A program made the position numbers and the translations under genes. A DNA stretch of 64,000 nt from Ochotona curzoniae (taxonomy: Eukaryota; Chordata; Mammalia; Lagomorpha; Ochotonidae). This document shows, one piece after another, positions 22,406 to 33,779 of the stretch. The notes beneath the pieces were generated by a model, which was not told the origin of the DNA, ran no database searches, and was given only the letters and a program-made list of their open reading frames with translations. The DNA lies in NCBI RefSeq assembly GCF_017591425.1, contig NW_024466218.1, forward strand, positions 15,886,001 through 15,950,000, given 5' to 3'. Numbering within the stretch: the first letter of the stretch is position 1; each line of letters begins with the position of its first letter.

Positions 22406-22899
22406 AAAACCCTATTGGCCTTTTCCATTATTTTTTGAATTGGCTTGTCTCTTCCCCATTCTTATTTAAGTCTTCTGTTTATGTTCAATATCAAATTGCC
22501 TCTTGTCTCTGGGACATCTTTTCTTCCCTTCTCTTCAACTCAGCCTCATATTGGTACCCCAAAGCAGCTTTCAGAGTGTTCACTTTAGAAATGAGGAAAA
22601 AGGAGTTCAGAATGTAAGTTATTACAATGTAAGTGAATGCTGGAGGTGAAATGAAATACTGTCGGTCTCAGAACTTCCCATTTAGGGCAATGCTTCTCTC
22701 TATTGAACAGAGAATGTTACCTTATGTCCAGTATGGAACTTCATTTCAAGACATGAGAAAAATGGAGGCTGTCAAATGATAACTCCATTCTATCGTGGTA
22801 CCTGCAGTGCCCGACCTTAAAAGAATTTCCTAAAATATTCAGGTGGAAGTACTCCTAGGAGATCATGCTCACGGTCTCTCTAGGAATACACATCACTTA
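22406..22899. other. Unassigned sequence
   Basis: No repeat or gene recognised. Confidence 0.5.
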
Positions 22900-23075
22900 A
22901 TGCTTTTTTGCTATACTGGAGAACCTTCTTTGATTTCTACCATAACTCAGCCAATTCATTAAAGTTAGTTGTTTTATCTCTACTTCCAAACTCTGCTGAA
23001 TAGATTGTGAACTCTGAGAAGGAAACAGATTTTCTGAATCTTTGAGTCTCTAATATCCAGCACAGGCCCATTAAA
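22900..23075 (+). mobile_element. L2 LINE 3' end relic
   Basis: 'GAACCTTCTTTGATTTCTAC', 'TAGATTGTGAACTCTGAGAA', 'GGAAACAGATTTTCTGAATC' and 'TAATATCCAGCACAGGCCC' match the L2 3' end in order ('tagattgtaagctc', 'agggcaggga', 'tatccccagcac'). Confidence 0.7.
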
Positions 23076-23177
23076 CATAATTTATAGAACTACTATCAAT
23101 TAAAATCCATCTGACATAATTCAGTAAGTGTATTTTATGAATTATTAACTGGATCACAGTACAGGGTATTTGAAAAA

Positions 23178-23490
23178 TAGCAATGGGGCTGACATTTTGG
23201 CAGAGCACATAGTGATACATCTCATATGGCTGCTAGTTTGTGTTCCAGCTGCTCCAATTCTGATCCAGCTTTCCACTGGCAGCCTGCAAAAAGCAGCAGA
23301 GGATGGTCCAGGTATTTCATCATCTGCTATCCATGTGCAGGACCTGAGGAAGTTTCTGGGTTCAACGCTGACCACTGCAGCCATTTGAGAAATGAACCAG
23401 AGAATAAACAATGGATCTCGCTCATCCCCCTCTCTCTCTTTATCCCTGATTTTCAAATAAATAAATGACTCTTTTTAAAAAGAAAGAATA
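23178..23490 (+). mobile_element. CSINE, full length, old
   Basis: 'GGGGCTGACATTTTGGCAGA' head, 'AAAGCAGCAGAGGATGG' body, 'TTTCAAATAAATAAATGAC' tail. Diverged from the young copies. Confidence 0.88.
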
Positions 23491-26400
23491 CAACATTCAA
23501 CAAGGATGTTTTAAGTTATACTGCACAAATGAGAATACATCAAAACTCTAATGTGATTAAATCTAGACCAGTTGATTTTGCTGGTAGTAATGCAAGTTCT
23601 AATGGTGTCACATGCTACTCTGAACAAGAAGTTCAAAGGTGATTAATCTCTGAGCATCCTTACACCAAAGATGAGAAATCAAGAGTGCATAAAAGTTTCT
23701 CTACCAGCTTTTCTTTCATCCCCTTAAACTTCCACAATATTTTTTTCTTAAACCTGGATGACTTTTCTGTAATTCATTACTATTTTATGTCCATAAGTGC
23801 ATGTTACCAAAAGGATGGAAAAGTCAACAAACAGACAATAATGTTTTATGTTCATTTGTGTCAGCCACTGTGGTATTTTTATATGCCCTGATTAGCACTT
23901 ACACTTGGTCATGATTTGATGAACTGTCTGATTCAGTTTTATGCATGTCCTGCAGGTTACCATTTTCTATGATAAACAGTGTTATTCCTCTGGTTTGGGA
24001 ATATACACCTGAGGTATTGGGGAAGGGGTACATTCACTGGCTTATCCAGCAAAGTAACACAAACCCACTTTTCTTATTTTTTGAGGCATTGCCATGTAGG
24101 TTTCTAGTGAAGACGTATTTCTGCTGAGTTCTTCGGAGTCATATCCTTGAGCTGTCAACATCATCACCATTTTACCTAGATTGAGTTGAAGCCCTATTGA
24201 TTTAATCCAGAAATTTATTTCTGACAGACAGCTGGGTGGCATTTGTCACTATGTTTCGAATACAAAGTCACAGAGATTGAGAATTGATGTCAACACTGCT
24301 TGGGTGGTGGTGAACTACAAATGTAGTTTATTTCCATCATAAATTGTCATTTGTTGTTTTTACGTTGCAGATAAACCCACAGAATAAAAGAAAGGAATAC
24401 TTTAAACATTTCACAAATAAAGATATAAAAGCTCCAGGATGAATCTGGTACACGGGTTTGGGTGCTTCATTGAGGCGATCTGTTCTCTTAAATCCTGTTT
24501 TCTCACTTATATCAGTCAACATTAAATATATGTGCCATCAAAATTGCCCCCCTTCCCTTGGCATATATTTAGGAGAGGACACACTCTTGGCCTCACATCT
24601 CACAGATTCCTTGACAGCCTCAGCAGGAAGATATGTGTGACTCTCCATAAAAAATGTGGGGTTAGGGTAGACATTCTGTCAGTGACCAGAAAAGTAATTC
24701 AGGGACCCTGCTAGAATAGGGATTTCTATAATATTCATTACCTGAAGTCAATTTGAAAATAGAGTTTCCATATGGAAAAACCAGAAGCCCTGAGAATTTT
24801 ACTATATGATTTTTCAATTAGCTGTTTCTTAACCACAAACACACATTATTTAAGATGAAGGCAGTCAAGTCTGTTGTATTTTGTCTCACCTTAAAGATTA
24901 AGTGAAATTGTATGAATCTAAAAGAGAGATTGTAACTTCACAAATTTTCCTGTACTCTCAGAAGGTTGACCTCTATATGTAGAGTTAAACAACTGTTAGG
25001 GTAAATGAATCCTAGGAAAACCAACTTGAGATTAACTCATTAGGTAATTAATTATTTGTCTTGTACCTGCTTGCCCCAGGAGGATTTAAAGTAGATTCAA
25101 AAATACATATAGAATACTAGAGTGTATTTACCGGAAATGCAACACAACTCATGTTCAAACTTTTAGGAGAATTACAACAAGAGAAGCTAGCACTCACAAA
25201 ACTTGGTGTTTGGAAGACGAAACCCAAGCCGGATGCACAGAACTGTGATTTATTTTTTTGATACTGAGAGCAGGAGAATGCTTGTCTCGGTGAGTACCCT
25301 CTTTTAAAAACTATATCCATGGTGTGAATGTATCAGTCTCTTATGAGGGCTTCACACCAAGTCTCTCAGTGTAGTCATCAATACAGTGTGCAAGTTGAAC
25401 ATAGTAATATCCTTTTCTTTGGCAACACCATGACTCGTATAGATAGGCAATACTCAGGAAACTAGCGAGTGACATTTATTTATCTTTCATCAGGGTAGAT
25501 TGCTGCATCATTTATGTTACAGTTGAAAGGTGAGCCTGAAAAAGAGATTTTTATTTTTAAAAAATAACTACTCTAAAATGAAGGGACAGATGGGCTGTGA
25601 CTTACAGAGCTCTGGCTGTTTGAAAAGCTTCCTGAGGATTCTTGGATCTAGAAGCTGTACCTATCTAAGTGTCCTCAAGTAGAAATATATTTATTCAGAA
25701 ACTTTGGCAGGAGGAAGAAAAGCTGTTTTCACTAAAATGGCAGTTATGTCTAAATTTATGTAGTCTGGCTATGTCATTGACCAAATCGTTACATAGTTTT
25801 CTTAAATTTCTAGCCTCACTGCCAATGCATTAGCTTCTCCCAGGGCATCAATTACTGCAAGCCATTTTTTGGAAAGTATTCAGAGAGAGCTATCCTAGCA
25901 GTTCAGCACACTGTAGCCATCACCCACTGCAATCTGTTATTTCTATAACCCTTACATGTGTACTAAATTTCACTGAAATCTATCAAATATTACAGAAAAT
26001 CTGCCTGTTTGATAAGTTTGCTGAGCTTCCATTTTGTCTCAAGATGAATGACTGTGGGAAAAATATAAAAGAAGACATTTTGATATCCTCTTGTACAGTA
26101 CATAATTTCAACAAAATAGATTGATGCAGCTAAAAGCTGAATGAAAGCAAAGAGTTCCATAGAGTTGAAAGAGGGAGACTACAGAATAAAGTCCCGTGAA
26201 CCAGCTCTTATTTGGCATGCTTTTTAGTGGAACTCCAACACAATGGTACATCAACCTTCCTTATCCCCCAAGAACTCAAGCTGCTCTTTCCGTAGCCCAC
26301 ACAAACTCCTTGCTATTCATTCCTGAAAAGCCTGCGGAATGATGTGTTTTCCAAAAAGGCTTCAGTAATGTTTTCCCTCTTTTGTGTCTGGGTAGTGTGA

Positions 26401-26849
26401 TCTGGCCCGAGACCATGGAGTAGTAGAGATTATTTCTCCAACCCAACCCCTGACATCTGAGTGAAATTTGGGCAATAATGGTAGAATAAGGCAACTGTTG
26501 TTCCCCTAACTGAAATAACCCTTAACTGCTCTGGCATCTTGAAACTTAGACAAAATTTCATGATCATTACGGACCTGGAAGAATGCTAGTGCTCCAGACC
26601 TATGAGTGAAATACCCATGCTCTCGGGATACCCGGTCCATTGAGCTTTAAGTTATTCTGCATACAACTGATTTAAAACAAACCATGGGAAAACTCCCCAT
26701 AACATGTCCACCAGCCTACAGAGCCATGACAGAAAATAGCAAATTGTTTTTTAAGCTCTAAGTTTGGGGAATGATTTGGAACCAGCCATACTGCCTGGCT
26801 TTATGCATGTCCTCATGCCTATTCCAGTGGCTTAGAGCTATTTTATGAT
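23491..26849. other. Unassigned 3.4 kb, AT-rich, no recognised repeat
   Basis: This is one of the two longest stretches without a recognised repeat. Open frames are 72 codons or less with no domain. Composition is AT-rich and fairly uniform. It may include unrecognised old repeats or conserved noncoding DNA. Confidence 0.55.
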
Positions 26850-27195
26850 TTTTAGAAAATATTTATTTCTTTATGTAAAAGGCAGAGTCAGAGAGAGAGA
26901 GGGAAGGAGAGGGAGGGAGAGGGAGGGAGAGGGAGGGAGCGATCATCCATTCTTTGGTTCACACCACAAATAGCTGCAACAGCCAAAGCTGGACCAATCT
27001 AAAGCCAGGAGCCTAAAACTTCTTTCCGGTTTCGACAGGAATTCAGGGACCCAAGTATTTTTGCGATCCTCTGCAGCTTTCCTGGGCAGCAAGTTTGATT
27101 AGAAATGGAGCAACCACAGACTTGAATTATTGCCCTTATGGGATTCTGGTACCACTGGCAACAGATTTATTCACTACCCCATGGCACTAGCCCTG
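26850..27195 (-). mobile_element. Old CSINE with (GGGA)-type expansion
   Basis: 'AAAATATTTATTTCTTTATG', the purine tract at 26890-26939, 'AATAGCTGCAACAGCCAAAG', 'CTTATGGGATTCTGGTACCA' and the head 'CCATGGCACTAGCCCTGAAA' follow the antisense order. Full length. Confidence 0.88.
26890..26939. repeat. (GAGGGAGGGA)n short tandem repeat
   Basis: About three 10 bp units follow a GA run, inside the antisense polypyrimidine region of the SINE. Confidence 0.93.
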
Positions 27196-27404
27196 AAACT
27201 ATTTATCCTTGTGAACTTTAACACCTACCAAAAGTTAGTTGATTCTTCTAGCCAGGACCAACTTTCCTCTTTCATTTAGGTGAATAACAATTTGTTCTTA
27301 TCTCTGTTCTGTAAGTTTTCATTTCCATAGATATAGAACATAGGTTCAGTATTCATGCAATGATTCATTCCAAAGTACTGAGTACCTCACAGAATGCAAA
27401 CCAA

Positions 27405-27690
27405 TACCAGTGTTGTTATCATCCTATATGAGTGCCAGTTTGAGTCCCAGCTGCTCCATTTCTAATCAGATACCCCCAGAGAAAGCAGCAGCAGATGACC
27501 CACGTGCTGAGGTTCCTGCCTCCCATGTGAGAGATGTAGTTGGAGTTCCAAACTTCTGACTTCAACCTGAACTAGCCTTGGCCATTCTGGCCATTTGGAG
27601 AGTGATCCTGTGGATAGAACAGCTCACTCTCTCTCTTTCGCTCAAATAAATAAATACACACAAGTAAACAATAAATAAATATTTAAATAT
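27405..27690 (+). mobile_element. Old CSINE, 5' end degraded
   Basis: 'GTTTGAGTCCCAGCTGCTCC', 'AAAGCAGCAGCAGATGACCC', 'CCATTTGGAGAGTGATCC' and the tail 'CAAATAAATAAATACACA' fit the family. Confidence 0.82.
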
Positions 27691-28032
27691 ACATATTTGA
27701 CTGAGTGTCCTTTAAAATACCAAAGGAAAAAGTGAAAACAATATAATACCCAGCTTCAAGGAAGTTTTTGACTTGCAAGAGTGACAAACCTGGAAAATGT
27801 GGGAGTTCAACAGCTGTGTTACATGGAGTCTCACCAAAATACGGAGAAGGTATGGCAGAAAAGAAAAGCATTTTTATCTTCAGAAATAACAGAGCCTAAT
27901 ATGAGGAGATAAGGAGAATCCTTATAAAAGGGATCCTGTGTGTCAGCAAATGTCCCAGAGTGGAGATGTTTCTGAAAAAGTATAGATGTTTTAATGCAAT
28001 ACAGATGGAAACATGAATCCAGGTCTTGTTAT
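27691..28032. other. Unassigned sequence
   Basis: Nothing recognised; single-copy-looking. Confidence 0.5.
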
Positions 28033-28046
28033 AAGACTGGATGGAT

Positions 28047-28375
28047 GGGCCCAGCGCGGTGGTGCAGTGGTTAAGGTCCTCGCCTTGCATGCCCGGGATC
28101 CCATATGGGCGCCGGTTCTATCCCGGCAGCCCCACTTCCCCTCCAGCTCCCTGTCTGTGGCCCGGAAAGCAGTCGAGGACAGCCCAAAGCTTTGGGACCC
28201 TGCACCCGCGTGGGAGACCCGGAAGAGGCTCCTGGCTTCAGATCGGCATAGTATTGGCCGTTGCACTCACTTGGGGAGTGAATCATCAGATGGAAGATCT
28301 TCCTCTCTGTCTCTCCTCTCTGTATATCTGCCTTTCCAATAAAAAAATAATAATAAAAATAAATCTTTAAAAAAA
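28047..28375 (+). mobile_element. Young CSINE with perfect 14 bp TSD
   Basis: 'GGCCCAGCGCGGTGGTGCAG' head, 'GGATCCCATATGGGCGCCGG', body and tail 'CCTTTCCAATAAAAAAATAA' plus poly(A) are all close to family consensus. The TSD 'AAGACTGGATGGAT' is exact (28033-28046 and 28376-28389). The B-box region reads 'GGTTCTATCCC', one base short of the canonical 'GGTTCTAATCCC'; the copy at 32057 has the same change. Open frames of 109 codons inside it are not genes. Confidence 0.98.
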
Positions 28376-28389
28376 AAGACTGGATGGAT

Positions 28390-28911
28390 ATAGATTGCCT
28401 CCTATGCTGTGTTTAGGGCAATGGAATTTTTGCCCTTACCACAACCCCGAAAAGGCCCTGAAGAGAAAGATGCTATATTCAGAATAATACTCTTACTTAT
28501 TTTGCTAGTGTATAAAGGATGGAGTTGAAGAGGTTAAGTCTGAGAGAAGACAATTTCCTTTTTCCTTTAGTTAACACTGATGACAGCTCCTTTCCAGAGA
28601 TGGTCATTCCAAGAGCAATGACCATGGTGGGAAGAATAACTCCTTTGCATTTTGGTAGAGATGAAAGGTAAAGCCCAGAGGGACAGATGTGTTTCCTCAT
28701 CCTCCAACAATAAGTACAGACATTTGCCTTAAATTTTGAAACAAAATCCAGGTTAACTGATTTTTACTTTCTCTGTGACACTAAAATTATAGTTCTAGCC
28801 TCCTTGATTACATGCTTTTTAATAAAGAGACCAAGTATTATTTATCTTTATATTTCTCTTAAGAGGTAGTGTAGCCTCCTATAAGCAGACAAGACTCCAA
28901 ACTATTTATTG
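28390..28911. other. Unassigned sequence
   Basis: Nothing recognised. Confidence 0.5.
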
Positions 28912-29175
28912 GGACAGGAACGTGCTGCATTGGCTCAGACGCCGCTTGGGATGGCCACATCCCACTTCGAAACGACTGTGTTTGAGTCCCATTTCAGCTT
29001 TGGATTGCATCTTCCTGTGATGCATGTGATGGGACACAATTAGCTGGATCTCTGCCATCTGCATAGGAGAGTCAAATGAAGTTCCAGGACCCTGGCTATT
29101 GCAAGTATTGGACAAAAATCTGGCAGATGGAAGGTATCACTCTCTCTGTGTCATTCAGTACTTCAAATAAATCAA
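28912..29175 (+). mobile_element. Old CSINE variant
   Basis: 'GACTGTGTTTGAGTCCCATT' (B-box region), 'TGATGCATGTGATGGGACAC', 'ATCACTCTCTCTGTGTCATT' and 'CTTCAAATAAATCAACTTC' fit an older C-type subfamily. Confidence 0.72.
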
Positions 29176-31812
29176 CTTCAAACTGTATAAAGCAGCCCGA
29201 GGCTGGGAAGCCGAGAAGACAGATCATTGGAGAAATCACCTAAAAAATGCCAAGCTGTTAAGCCATCCTGATTGTGGAAAAGTTGGCCCTAGTTCCATGA
29301 AACTGAGGCTGTATGTACTTTGGAATAGTTAAAAAAAAATCTACCTGATTTCTAAGAGTTATTTGAAAAGGAACCTCTTTCTTCTCCCAGGAAGACATGA
29401 GCTGAGCACATGAAGGTAGGCAACTTAGAATGTTATGCTTAGTTGGATGAAGACAATGGAGTTTTTGTGCATTTCAAATAGGAATTCAAAAAGAAACCCA
29501 GAGTTGAGCGGATGGACAAGTGGAAAGCAAATAGAGTGGTAAGATGGGCAAGAGGTGAAAAGAAGAAGAAAAAAATCAATGTCTCTGCTGTCACCAAGGA
29601 GGGGTGAGGTGAGGAGGCATTGAGGAGAAGGGAGGGGGAGATCACAGCAGATCACAGCAGATCACAGCAGATCACAGCTAACGTCCTGGAGCTTTCACAG
29701 CAGCAGACTGAGGAGCAGGCAGAGCACCTCCTGAGGTACACAGTGCAAAGGACAGGTGCAGAACAAAGGAACCAGATGCATCTTGGGATATTCGGGAGAG
29801 CAGAGCCTCTTAGAAGTTGGAAGACTTTTGGGGAGTCTTGGCATGCTCCTCAGGCCCGCAGCACACACAGCCACCCCAAAAAGATGCAAGGAGACCAGCC
29901 AGTGCAGCCACACCTTTCACCCTGTTCTCCACCCTCATTCCTCTCTTAACTTTTTCTGACCTGGTACACAGCTTGGAAGGCAGGCTCTGACTCCTGCCTT
30001 CCTTGGGCTTTCTAGGCGCTAATAGCTTCAGCCCTCATCTTGTCACAAGTATTTGCCATTGTATGCATCCACTGTTTGTATCTTGGAGTGGGTCAAACAG
30101 GTTATTTTTCACCATGTAGTGCAATATTGTAGGAAGTAGCATCAGTTTGTAGTCAACATTTAAAGAAATCGCTTTCCTAAAAAAAACAAAAATATACAGG
30201 ATAAATGCACGATATCAAAATCAGGGAGAGGTAGAAAGAGGTAATACTTAACAAGTTTATATTGTATTTTATTATGCATATATTCTTGTTAATTAAATGG
30301 TAATAATAAATCTGTATAATAATTATGTTTATAAGTTGTCACATTTACAACAAACTTTCATAAACATTTCATTTATGTTAGAAATGGGTATACCAAGGAG
30401 CAGAGAAGAAGTGAAGTTTATTGGAGCTATGCACCAAGAAATGAATTGCCCAATTTATTTTAATCAGTCATTGAAGGCTTCTGAAGTGATGATTTGCTGA
30501 AACAAAATTTTGTAGAGTGAAAACGATACCATTTTTGCGTTGTCTTTGCCAATGACAGCAATAAAGAATGATGTCTCTCCTATGAGAATGAACTGGATCT
30601 TGAAGAAGTCAGGAGATAATTACAAACATGACATGAAATTCTAAAAGACAACTAAACGCAAAATGAACATCGAAAAAAGTTCCTTCCACTGCCTCTGCCC
30701 TGATTCTAGAAGAAAAATATTGTTTCCTTTTCAGCAGGTAATTACGTTTGATTTATTAAACAGAGAATATTATTGAACGCTTCAGAATCAACCAGTCCTA
30801 TTGTCTTTCTCCTTGCATGCTCCCTGTTGAGAACTAATGAAATAGGCAATAATGTTTTTTTCACCTCTCAAGACTTTCTTGCATAGAATTTGGGAGCCCA
30901 TCTGACTAACTAGTGGGGACGGCCAAAGACAACAAATCAGATGCAAAGAACAGGAAACAGGATGGATCACAGATATATGTCACAGGTCTTCTATTATAAC
31001 AATATTTTAAAATAATAGATGTGTTCTAGTTCCTTAGTCCCCCTCTCTATTGCAAAAAACAGGATTGCCTCTTGTGCACAGTGTCTAATAAAAATCAGGT
31101 AGTAGATTTCCAGCACATGAAATATACTCTACTACATTTTTCCATGTTTTTTAATTCCATTTTTATAGCATCTGTGGCTGAGGGAAATATGGCTAAAGGA
31201 AAAGGGAGTTCTGTGTGTTTTAACCACAGGCTGATATATGCTCATAGAATTAAGGGATGGAATGGACCTTGGCAATCAATTTACCCAATCCTCTCGCTTC
31301 CTAGGAAATTGAGATCTAAAGAAAGCAGCACCCCCTAAAAATGTTTGTGACTGATGAAAGAAAATGGCGTATCTTATGGAACACCCTGATAATCCATAAA
31401 AGCTGGCTCATGTCTAAAGGAGACCATCTTGGGGTGTACTACACCCTGCCTAGTCACCATGAGGACTCGGGAGATCCAATCATGGGCATACATGTCTATT
31501 TACAGCATATGATGTTGTGCCATTCAAGGGCACACCAAAGGAATGTTCTGATCTGGAGTTATCACATTCAAATATCAGATTCACAAATAAAACAGGAGTG
31601 ACATTTAAATTTCCTCCTCTCCATAGGGTTCTATTATTATATTGGCCAGTTAATTTACTGGGGTCTTTGGACAAAAGTAGGATGGTCCAGAATAAAGAAA
31701 GGATATGAGAAAAGCAAATAGCATCACCAATGAGATGTCCTGTGGTGCTATTGCTAGTATCTCCATTTTTCAGATCCTTCCTAGATATGTGGTCTTAGAA
31801 ATTGGAAAATTT
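29176..31812. other. Unassigned 2.6 kb with a short minisatellite
   Basis: No gene was found. Apart from the 10 bp tandem repeat at 29641 and a possible unnamed ancient repeat near 31225-31330 ('AATTAAGGGATGGAATGGAC' followed by 'TTTACCCAATCCTCTC'), nothing was recognised. About 29690-29950 is GC-richer, with a 109-codon frame that has no domain. Confidence 0.5.
29641..29678. repeat. 10 bp tandem repeat, about 3.8 units
   Basis: The unit 'ATCACAGCAG' is repeated perfectly three times, then the partial unit 'ATCACAGC'. Confidence 0.98.
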
Positions 31813-32050
31813 AGGGGCCAGCATTGTGACAGAACAATATCACCTATTAAGGCAGAATCGCAGATGGGTGAAAGTTTGTGTTCCAGCTGCTCCTTTTCCC
31901 ATCCTGTACGCTCATAATGGCTTCAGAAAAGCAGTGGAAGGTGGTCCAAAAGTTTGGTCACCTGCCAGCTACATGGGAGACCTGGCTGAAACTCCTGCTT
32001 CCTGGTTTCATCCAGGCCAACCTCTGGCCATAACAATCATTTAAAAAGTT
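31813..32050 (+). mobile_element. Old CSINE, 5' part, split by a younger SINE
   Basis: 'AGGGGCCAGCATTGTGACAG' head, 'GTTTGTGTTCCAGCTGCTCC', 'ATGGGAGACCTGGCTGAAAC'. It stops at 'CATTTAAAAAGT'. The remaining 3' part resumes at 32373 after a younger CSINE. Confidence 0.88.
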
Positions 32051-32055
32051 TGCAG

Positions 32056-32372
32056 GGCCCAGCGCGGTGGCGCAATGGTTAAGGTCCTCGCCTTGCATGC
32101 CCGGGATCCCATATGGGCGCCGGTTCTATCCCAGCAGCCCTGCTTCCTGTGGCCCAGGAGAGCAGTCGAGGACCGCCCAAAGCTTTGGGACCCTGCACCC
32201 ACGTGGGAGACCCGGAAGAGGCTCCTGGCTTCGGATCGGCATAGTATTGGCCGTTGCGCTCACTTAGGGAGTGAATCATCGGACAGAAAATCTTCCTCTC
32301 TGTCTCTCCTCTCTGTATATCTGCCTTTCCAATAAAAAAATAATAAAAATAAAAATAAATCTTTAAAAAAAA
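32056..32372 (+). mobile_element. Young CSINE nested in an older CSINE
   Basis: 'GGGCCCAGCGCGGTGGCGCA' head, 'CCATATGGGCGCCGG', tail 'CCTTTCCAATAAAAAAATAA' plus poly(A). It shares the shortened B-box region 'GGTTCTATCCC' and 'GGCATAGTATTGGCCGTTG' with the 28047 copy. About 17 bp are missing between 'CCTGCTTCC' and 'TGTGGCCC' relative to that copy. TSD limits are ambiguous because of the flanking A run. Confidence 0.96.
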
Positions 32373-32455
32373 AAGTGAACCAGTGGATAGAAGGTCTTTC
32401 TTTCATTTTCTCTTTAACCTTGATTTTCAAAATAAATGCATAAATCCTTAAAAAA
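32373..32455 (+). mobile_element. Old CSINE, 3' part, after the nested SINE
   Basis: 'GTGAACCAGTGGATAGAAGG', a pyrimidine region and 'CAAAATAAATGCATAAATCC' are the expected continuation of the 31813 element ('ggagtgaaccagcgga..aataaataaat'). Confidence 0.85.
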
Positions 32456-32639
32456 AATTGGCAAATCTAAAGGAGTGTTCTGGCCTATTCTTCCATTATA
32501 CCCACAAATATTATTTTACGTAAGATGGAAGAACTGAGACATATTGGTTTGTCCTGCTGATTCACAGTCTCTTATTAGAGGTCAGATATGTTGCCTCAAT
32601 AATCAATATATTCATGACAATTTTATCTTCATCTTTTTT

Positions 32640-32952
32640 CTTATATATGTATCTGTATTTCAAAGGCGGAGAGATAAAGAGATTTTCCATCCATTAATTC
32701 ACTTCCCAAATGCCTGCAATAGCCAGAATCGTGCCATGCCAAAGTCAGAAGCAAGGAACCCAGTCTCCCATGTGGGTCTTCCATGCGGGTGGCAGGGACG
32801 CAACTAGCTGAACAATTATCTGCCGCCTCTCAAGTTACACATTAGCAGGAGACTGTAATTAGGAATGAAGCAGGCTTTCTATCCAAGAACTGATAGGGAA
32901 TGCAGAAAGAATAAGTGGCATCCTAATCACTATACCAAATGCCTACTGCCTT
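32640..32952 (-). mobile_element. Old CSINE
   Basis: 'TATATGTATCTGTATTTCAA', 'ATTCACTTCCCAAATGCCTG', 'GGTGGCAGGGACGCAACTAG' and the antisense head 'CTATACCAAATGCCTACTGCC' give the full antisense order. Confidence 0.85.
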
Positions 32953-33074
32953 TTTTAGTTTTAATAATAATACTGACACAAATAATCTATTTGGGAATTT
33001 TCATCTATTTAGTGTAAACTTTTTGCCTTTATTTGGCATTTTTCAATTGTATAGAATTGTTATTTTTTAATTTA

Positions 33075-33280
33075 TATTTTTGATATATGTATTTATTTGA
33101 AAGAGACATAAAGAGAGAAGGAGAAACAGAGAAAGAACGGGAGAGGGAGTAAGCCAAGAACAGGTCAGACTAAATCCTGGAGCCAGTACCATCTTCTGGA
33201 TCTGCATTGTGTGTGTAAGGCCCAGGTACTTGGGCCATTTTCTGCTGCTATCTTATGCACTGCTGGATCAGAAGTGGAAT
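33075..33280 (-). mobile_element. Old CSINE, first part, split by an opposite-strand SINE
   Basis: 'TATGTATTTATTTGAAAGAG', a purine tract, 'GGCCCAGGTACTTGGGCCAT' and 'GGATCAGAAGTGGAATGACC' follow the antisense order. The element breaks at 'AAGTGGAAT' and resumes at 33595. Confidence 0.85.
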
Positions 33281-33285
33281 GACCA

Positions 33286-33594
33286 GGGCCCAAAACAACA
33301 ACTCAATGGCTAAATCCTCATACTGCAAGTGCTGGAATCCCATATAGTACTGGTTCATGTCCTGGCTGCTCTACTTCCCATCCAGCTACTGCCTGTGGTC
33401 TGGAAAGCAGCAGAGAGCAGCCCAAGCTTTGGACTCATGCACTTGTGTGGGAGACCTAGAACAAGCTTCTGGCTCAGGATCTGCCTTAGCTCTGGCTGAT
33501 GTGGCCATTTCAATAGAAAATCATTCTCTCTCTGTCCTTCTCTCTGTAAATCTGATCTGTCATTCCAATAAAAACAAATAAATATTAAAAAAAA
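33286..33594 (+). mobile_element. CSINE nested in an opposite-strand CSINE
   Basis: Head 'GGGCCCAAAACAACAACTC', 'GGAATCCCATATAGTACTGG', tail 'CATTCCAATAAAAACAAATA' plus poly(A). The direct repeat 'AAGTGGAAT' at 33272-33280 and 33595-33603 is the TSD inside the host SINE. Confidence 0.93.
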
Positions 33595-33645
33595 AAGTGG
33601 AATAATTGGTCCATGAACTTGGGGTGCCAACACCATAGGCAGCTT
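33595..33645 (-). mobile_element. Old CSINE, remainder after the nested SINE
   Basis: 'GGGGTGCCAACACCATAGGC' is the antisense 5' region of the host element. The expected last piece ('ttaaccacaacaccagccct') is found only at 33725-33745, after an 80 bp foreign-looking segment. Confidence 0.7.
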
Positions 33646-33728
33646 TTTAAATAATTCCTCTTCAATTGCACAGAGAAAGACTCAACTGTTTAACCGTTTC
33701 ATTTGACTACTTTAAACCTCAGTTTTAA
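33642..33728 (+). repeat. Local direct repeat, copy A, within SINE head
   Basis: 'GCTTTTTAAATAATTCCTCT' through 'TTTCATTTGACTACTTTAAA' and 'CCTCAGTTTT' matches 34373-34455. By eye about four of five bases agree, with small gaps. It separates the SINE words 'ACCATAGGCAGC' and 'TTAACCACAACACCAGCCC'. Confidence 0.8.
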
Positions 33729-33779
33729 CCACAACACCAGCCCTTAGAACTGTGATTTTTAATTGGGGTGGGGGAGAGA

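Noticed and set aside
28047..28130. tRNA gene
   Set aside because: The A- and B-box words belong to the tRNA-derived head of a SINE; there is no acceptor stem pairing or anticodon arm of a true tRNA and a SINE body follows.
29641..29678. CRISPR array
   Set aside because: The 10 bp units are contiguous with no spacers, and the DNA is mammalian.
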